NCBI GenBank assembly: GCA_937906765.1
Contig: CALCUV010000027.1
Coordinates: forward strand, 1 to 7,071
DNA: 7,071 bases
Direction of reading: 5' to 3'
Origin: an uncultured Prevotella sp.
Lineage (GTDB): Bacteria; Bacteroidota; Bacteroidia; Bacteroidales; Bacteroidaceae
Shown: one piece after another, positions 5,556 to 7,071 of the stretch
How the letters are laid out: each line of letters begins with the position of its first letter
Position numbering within the stretch: position 1 is the stretch's first letter
Translations under genes and position numbers: made by a program
The notes under the pieces: model-generated
Seen by the model: the letters and a program-made list of their open reading frames with translations, nothing else
Database searches by the model: none
Told to the model about the DNA's origin: nothing

Positions 5556-6488
5556 CATGTGAATCTCAGCCCCATGGGCGGCGCCGCCGTGGCCACCACC
5601 GGCTTCCCCATCAGCCGTGAGCGGGTGTGTGAGCTGCTGGGCTTTGACCACCTGCTGGTCAACTCCATGGATGCCTGCAGCACGCTGGACTTTGCCTATG
5701 AGCCTGCCTGCGCCATGTCCATTTTCATCAATAATGTGGGCCGTGTGGCCGAGAGCCTGCTGCTGTGGAACCTCAACGAGGTGGGCATCAGCCGTCTGGC
5801 CCTGCCGTACTGCTCCTACAGCACCATCATGCCCCAGAAGCGCAACCCTGTGGCTCTGGAGACGCTGCGTATGTCCGGTGAGTGGACCTATGGTACGCTG
5901 AGCACCATGTTCAACACCATGAAGGCCTATACCCCCGGCAACGGCCGGGAACCCGGCTTCGTGGTCAGCCTTTTCTACGAGATCGCGCAGCGGATCGAGG
6001 ACAGCGCCTACCTGCTGGAGGGCATCGTCCGCACGCTGGAGGTGGACAAGGAGCGTGCCTTGCAGGTGACTCGTGACGGCTTCAGCACCGTCACCGATCT
6101 GGCTGACGAAATGGTCAAGAGCATGGGACTTTCCTTCTCCGCTGCCAAGCGCATCGTGGGCCGTCTGGTGCTCATCGCCCGGGAAGAGGGCCGCACCTGC
6201 ACCGATATCGACACGGCGCTGGTGCGCCGGGCTGCCCGGGAAGCGCTGGATCTGGACCTGGATATGCCGCAGGATCTGATCCGCAGCGCCCTTGATCCGG
6301 TGGAGAATGTGAACCGCCGCCATCTGGTGGGCGGCCCCAGCCCCCAGCGGGTGCAGCAGACGGTGGACAGCGGCCGGGAAGAACTGACTGCCCTGCGCCG
6401 CCGCTGCGAAGCGGAGCAGCGCTATCTGCTGCAGACCAAGAACCGGCTGCTGGCCATTGCCGGCCTGATCTGTGCCGGTCAGCGATAA
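5532..6488 (+). CDS. Argininosuccinate lyase superfamily enzyme, C-terminal two thirds (5' end missing)
   Basis: This fragment belongs to the fumarase/aspartase/argininosuccinate lyase superfamily, cytosolic tetramers that cleave a C-N or C-O bond by beta-elimination, usually releasing fumarate. Numbered in the joined frame, it starts at RLMTAYEHVNLSPMGG (106-121), which in ArgH follows the THxQ helix. It continues with ATTGFPISRERVCELLGF (125-142) and the signature loop STIMPQKRNP (201-210) with its invariant Met-Pro, Lys and Asn-Pro. The usual GSS before MP is YST here, keeping only one Ser of the pair. The C-terminal domain has VTDLADEMVKSMGLSFSAAKRIVG (291-314), close to ArgH, plus a GGPSPQRV block and a longer tail than E. 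coli ArgH. About 180 N-terminal residues, including a catalytic His region, are absent. The neighbouring fumarase suggests it produces fumarate, but whether the substrate is argininosuccinate is unproven. The sequence is GC-rich and of a different origin from the left side. Confidence 0.8.
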   Translation, partial: QRLMTAYEHVNLSPMGGAAVATTGFPISRERVCELLGFDHLLVNSMDACSTLDFAYEPACAMSIFINNVGRVAESLLLWNLNEVGISRLALPYCSYSTIMPQKRNPVALETLRMSGEWTYGTLSTMFNTMKAYTPGNGREPGFVVSLFYEIAQRIEDSAYLLEGIVRTLEVDKERALQVTRDGFSTVTDLADEMVKSMGLSFSAAKRIVGRLVLIAREEGRTCTDIDTALVRRAAREALDLDLDMPQDLIRSALDPVENVNRRHLVGGPSPQRVQQTVDSGREELTALRRRCEAEQRYLLQTKNRLLAIAGLICAGQR

Positions 6489-6489
6489 A

Positions 6490-6503
6490 GCCGCATTTGC
6501 GGC
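6490..6503 (+). terminator. Small GC hairpin after the lyase gene (weak terminator candidate)
   Basis: GCCGCA (6490-6495) pairs with TGCGGC (6498-6503) just after the lyase stop codon at 6486-6488. No U tract follows at once; the nearest is TTTT at 6516-6519. Termination is therefore possible but weak. Confidence 0.4.
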
Positions 6504-6522
6504 CGTCTGCCGTGGTTTTCAC

Positions 6523-6551
6523 TTGACCGTGGCGGTCAGATGACCTACAAT
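6523..6551 (+). promoter_or_regulatory. Sigma70/SigA-type promoter for the fumarase gene
   Basis: TTGACC (6523-6528) and TACAAT (6546-6551) are separated by exactly 17 bases, each one base off consensus. Transcription should start near 6558, giving a leader of about 47 bases. The -35 box is part of the inverted repeat TGACCG-TGG-CGGTCA (6524-6538), and GGTCA-GA-TGACC (6534-6545) forms a second palindrome in the spacer. A repressor could bind here. This promoter type contrasts with the TAnnTTTG elements of the left side. Confidence 0.8.
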
Positions 6552-6559
6552 AGAACCAG

Positions 6560-6576
6560 CGGCGCTCCGTGCGCCG
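6560..6576 (+). other. 5' leader hairpin before the fumarase gene
   Basis: CGGCGC (6560-6565) pairs with GCGCCG (6571-6576) around a TCCGT loop, two bases after the predicted transcription start. A hairpin this close to the 5' end could stabilise the mRNA. There is no riboswitch-like conservation that I recognise. Confidence 0.5.
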
Positions 6577-6604
6577 ACAATGTAACGAACATAGAGGAAT
6601 AGCT

Positions 6605-7071
6605 ATGAGAGAATTGCATGTCAATGAGGTGCGCGCAGCAGTCGCCCGAATGGTGATCGACGCCAACTGCTGCATCGGCGAAGGAATGCTGACCTGTCTG
6701 GAACAGTGCCGTGACAGGGAAGAAAAGACCCTTAGCCGCAACGTGCTGGATATGATCGTCCGCAACGACCGTCTGGCCGAGGAGCGGATGGTGGCTATGT
6801 GTCAGGATACCGGTATGGCCGTGTTCCGTGTGCAGGTGGGCCAGGAGATCCACTTTGTGGGCGGCAGCCTGGATCAGGCCATCCATGACGGCACGGCCCA
6901 GGGCTATGAGGAGGGTTACCTGCGCAAGAGCGTGGTGGGCGAGCCCCTCTTCGACCGTGTGAATACCAGGAATAACACCCCCGCTGTGATCTATTACGAG
7001 TTCGTTCCCGGCGATCAGCTGCACATCACCTTTGCTCCCAAGGGCTTCGGCAGCGAAAATAAGAGCGTTGT
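6605..7071 (+). CDS. Class I fumarate hydratase, alpha subunit, N-terminal part (runs off window)
   Basis: The frame is open from the ATG at 6605 to the window edge (155 full codons). AGAGGA at 6593-6598 gives a good Shine-Dalgarno 6 bases upstream. The protein belongs to the iron-sulfur fumarase / L(+)-tartrate dehydratase alpha family, which interconverts fumarate and malate in the cytosol using an oxygen-sensitive 4Fe-4S cluster. Key blocks are LSRNVLDMIVRND (43-55), MCQDTGMAVF (65-74, C66 being the expected first cluster ligand), GSLDQAIHDGTAQGYEEGYLR (87-107, conserved alpha-helical block), NTRNNTPAVIYYE (120-132) and APKGFGSENKS (144-154). In many Firmicutes the beta subunit is a separate gene just downstream, which would lie outside this window. 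Tartrate dehydratase cannot be fully excluded, since the two families share these motifs, but the lyase next door favours fumarase. Confidence 0.92.
   Translation, partial: MRELHVNEVRAAVARMVIDANCCIGEGMLTCLEQCRDREEKTLSRNVLDMIVRNDRLAEERMVAMCQDTGMAVFRVQVGQEIHFVGGSLDQAIHDGTAQGYEEGYLRKSVVGEPLFDRVNTRNNTPAVIYYEFVPGDQLHITFAPKGFGSENKSV

Noticed and set aside
5493..6323. Long 276-codon minus-strand frame opposite the lyase
   Set aside because: It is a GC-rich shadow of the lyase coding strand; the product is His/Gly/Ala-rich low-complexity sequence with no family motif, whereas the plus strand carries MPQKRNP and other conserved blocks.
5220..6488. Novel cysteine synthase-lyase fusion enzyme
   Set aside because: Both halves are truncated at the join, composition changes abruptly, and the neighbouring genes belong to different phyla; a chimera explains it better.
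6545..7024. 159-codon minus-strand frame opposite the fumarase gene
   Set aside because: The plus strand encodes clear fumarase motifs (CQDTG, GSENKS) with promoter and Shine-Dalgarno; the minus frame is a mirror of high-G+C codon use.

Overview
The window holds DNA from two different kinds of bacterium joined at about position 5500-5552. The left 5.5 kb is a Bacteroidota (Bacteroidales, Prevotella-like) chromosome segment. This rests on the gene order ribH / small TPR membrane protein / divergent recF / DUF721, on promoters with the TAnnTTTG -7 element typical of that phylum (TATCTTTG occurs three times), and on a tRNA-Tyr without an encoded CCA end. The right 1.5 kb is GC-rich and has a classical sigma70-type promoter (TTGACC-17-TACAAT) and a Shine-Dalgarno start. 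It looks like a Clostridia/Oscillospirales-type gut Firmicute. Hand counts show the shift: 20 G+C in 60 bases at 5281-5340, against 44 in 60 at 5581-5640.

Layout: the 3' end of gap (1-354) with its terminator; an AT-rich accessory gene (584-1768) that looks like a standalone restriction-type nuclease; a bidirectional terminator; tRNA-Tyr(GUA) on the minus strand with its own promoter; ribH (minus); a TPR membrane-anchored protein (minus); a divergent promoter region; recF and a DUF721/DciA-like gene (plus); a 273-base intergenic stretch with a 21-bp tandem repeat; the first third of cysK; then the junction. Beyond it lie the C-terminal two thirds of an argininosuccinate-lyase-superfamily enzyme, a structured promoter/leader region, and the 5' end of a class I fumarase alpha subunit.

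Functions: gap is central glycolysis; ribH makes the riboflavin precursor lumazine; recF and the DUF721 protein belong to replication and recombination; cysK makes cysteine. In the right-hand genome the lyase (fumarate-releasing family) next to a fumarase suggests conversion of a succinyl-type substrate through fumarate to malate. The most interesting biological candidate is the 394-residue protein at 584-1768. It combines an N-terminal small-domain reader candidate with a C-terminal HrgA/COG2958-like domain carrying PD-(D/E)XK-like residues, inserted as an AT-rich gene between gap and tRNA-Tyr. The 422-residue cysK-lyase reading frame across the junction should not be taken as a real fusion protein until the junction is confirmed by reads.
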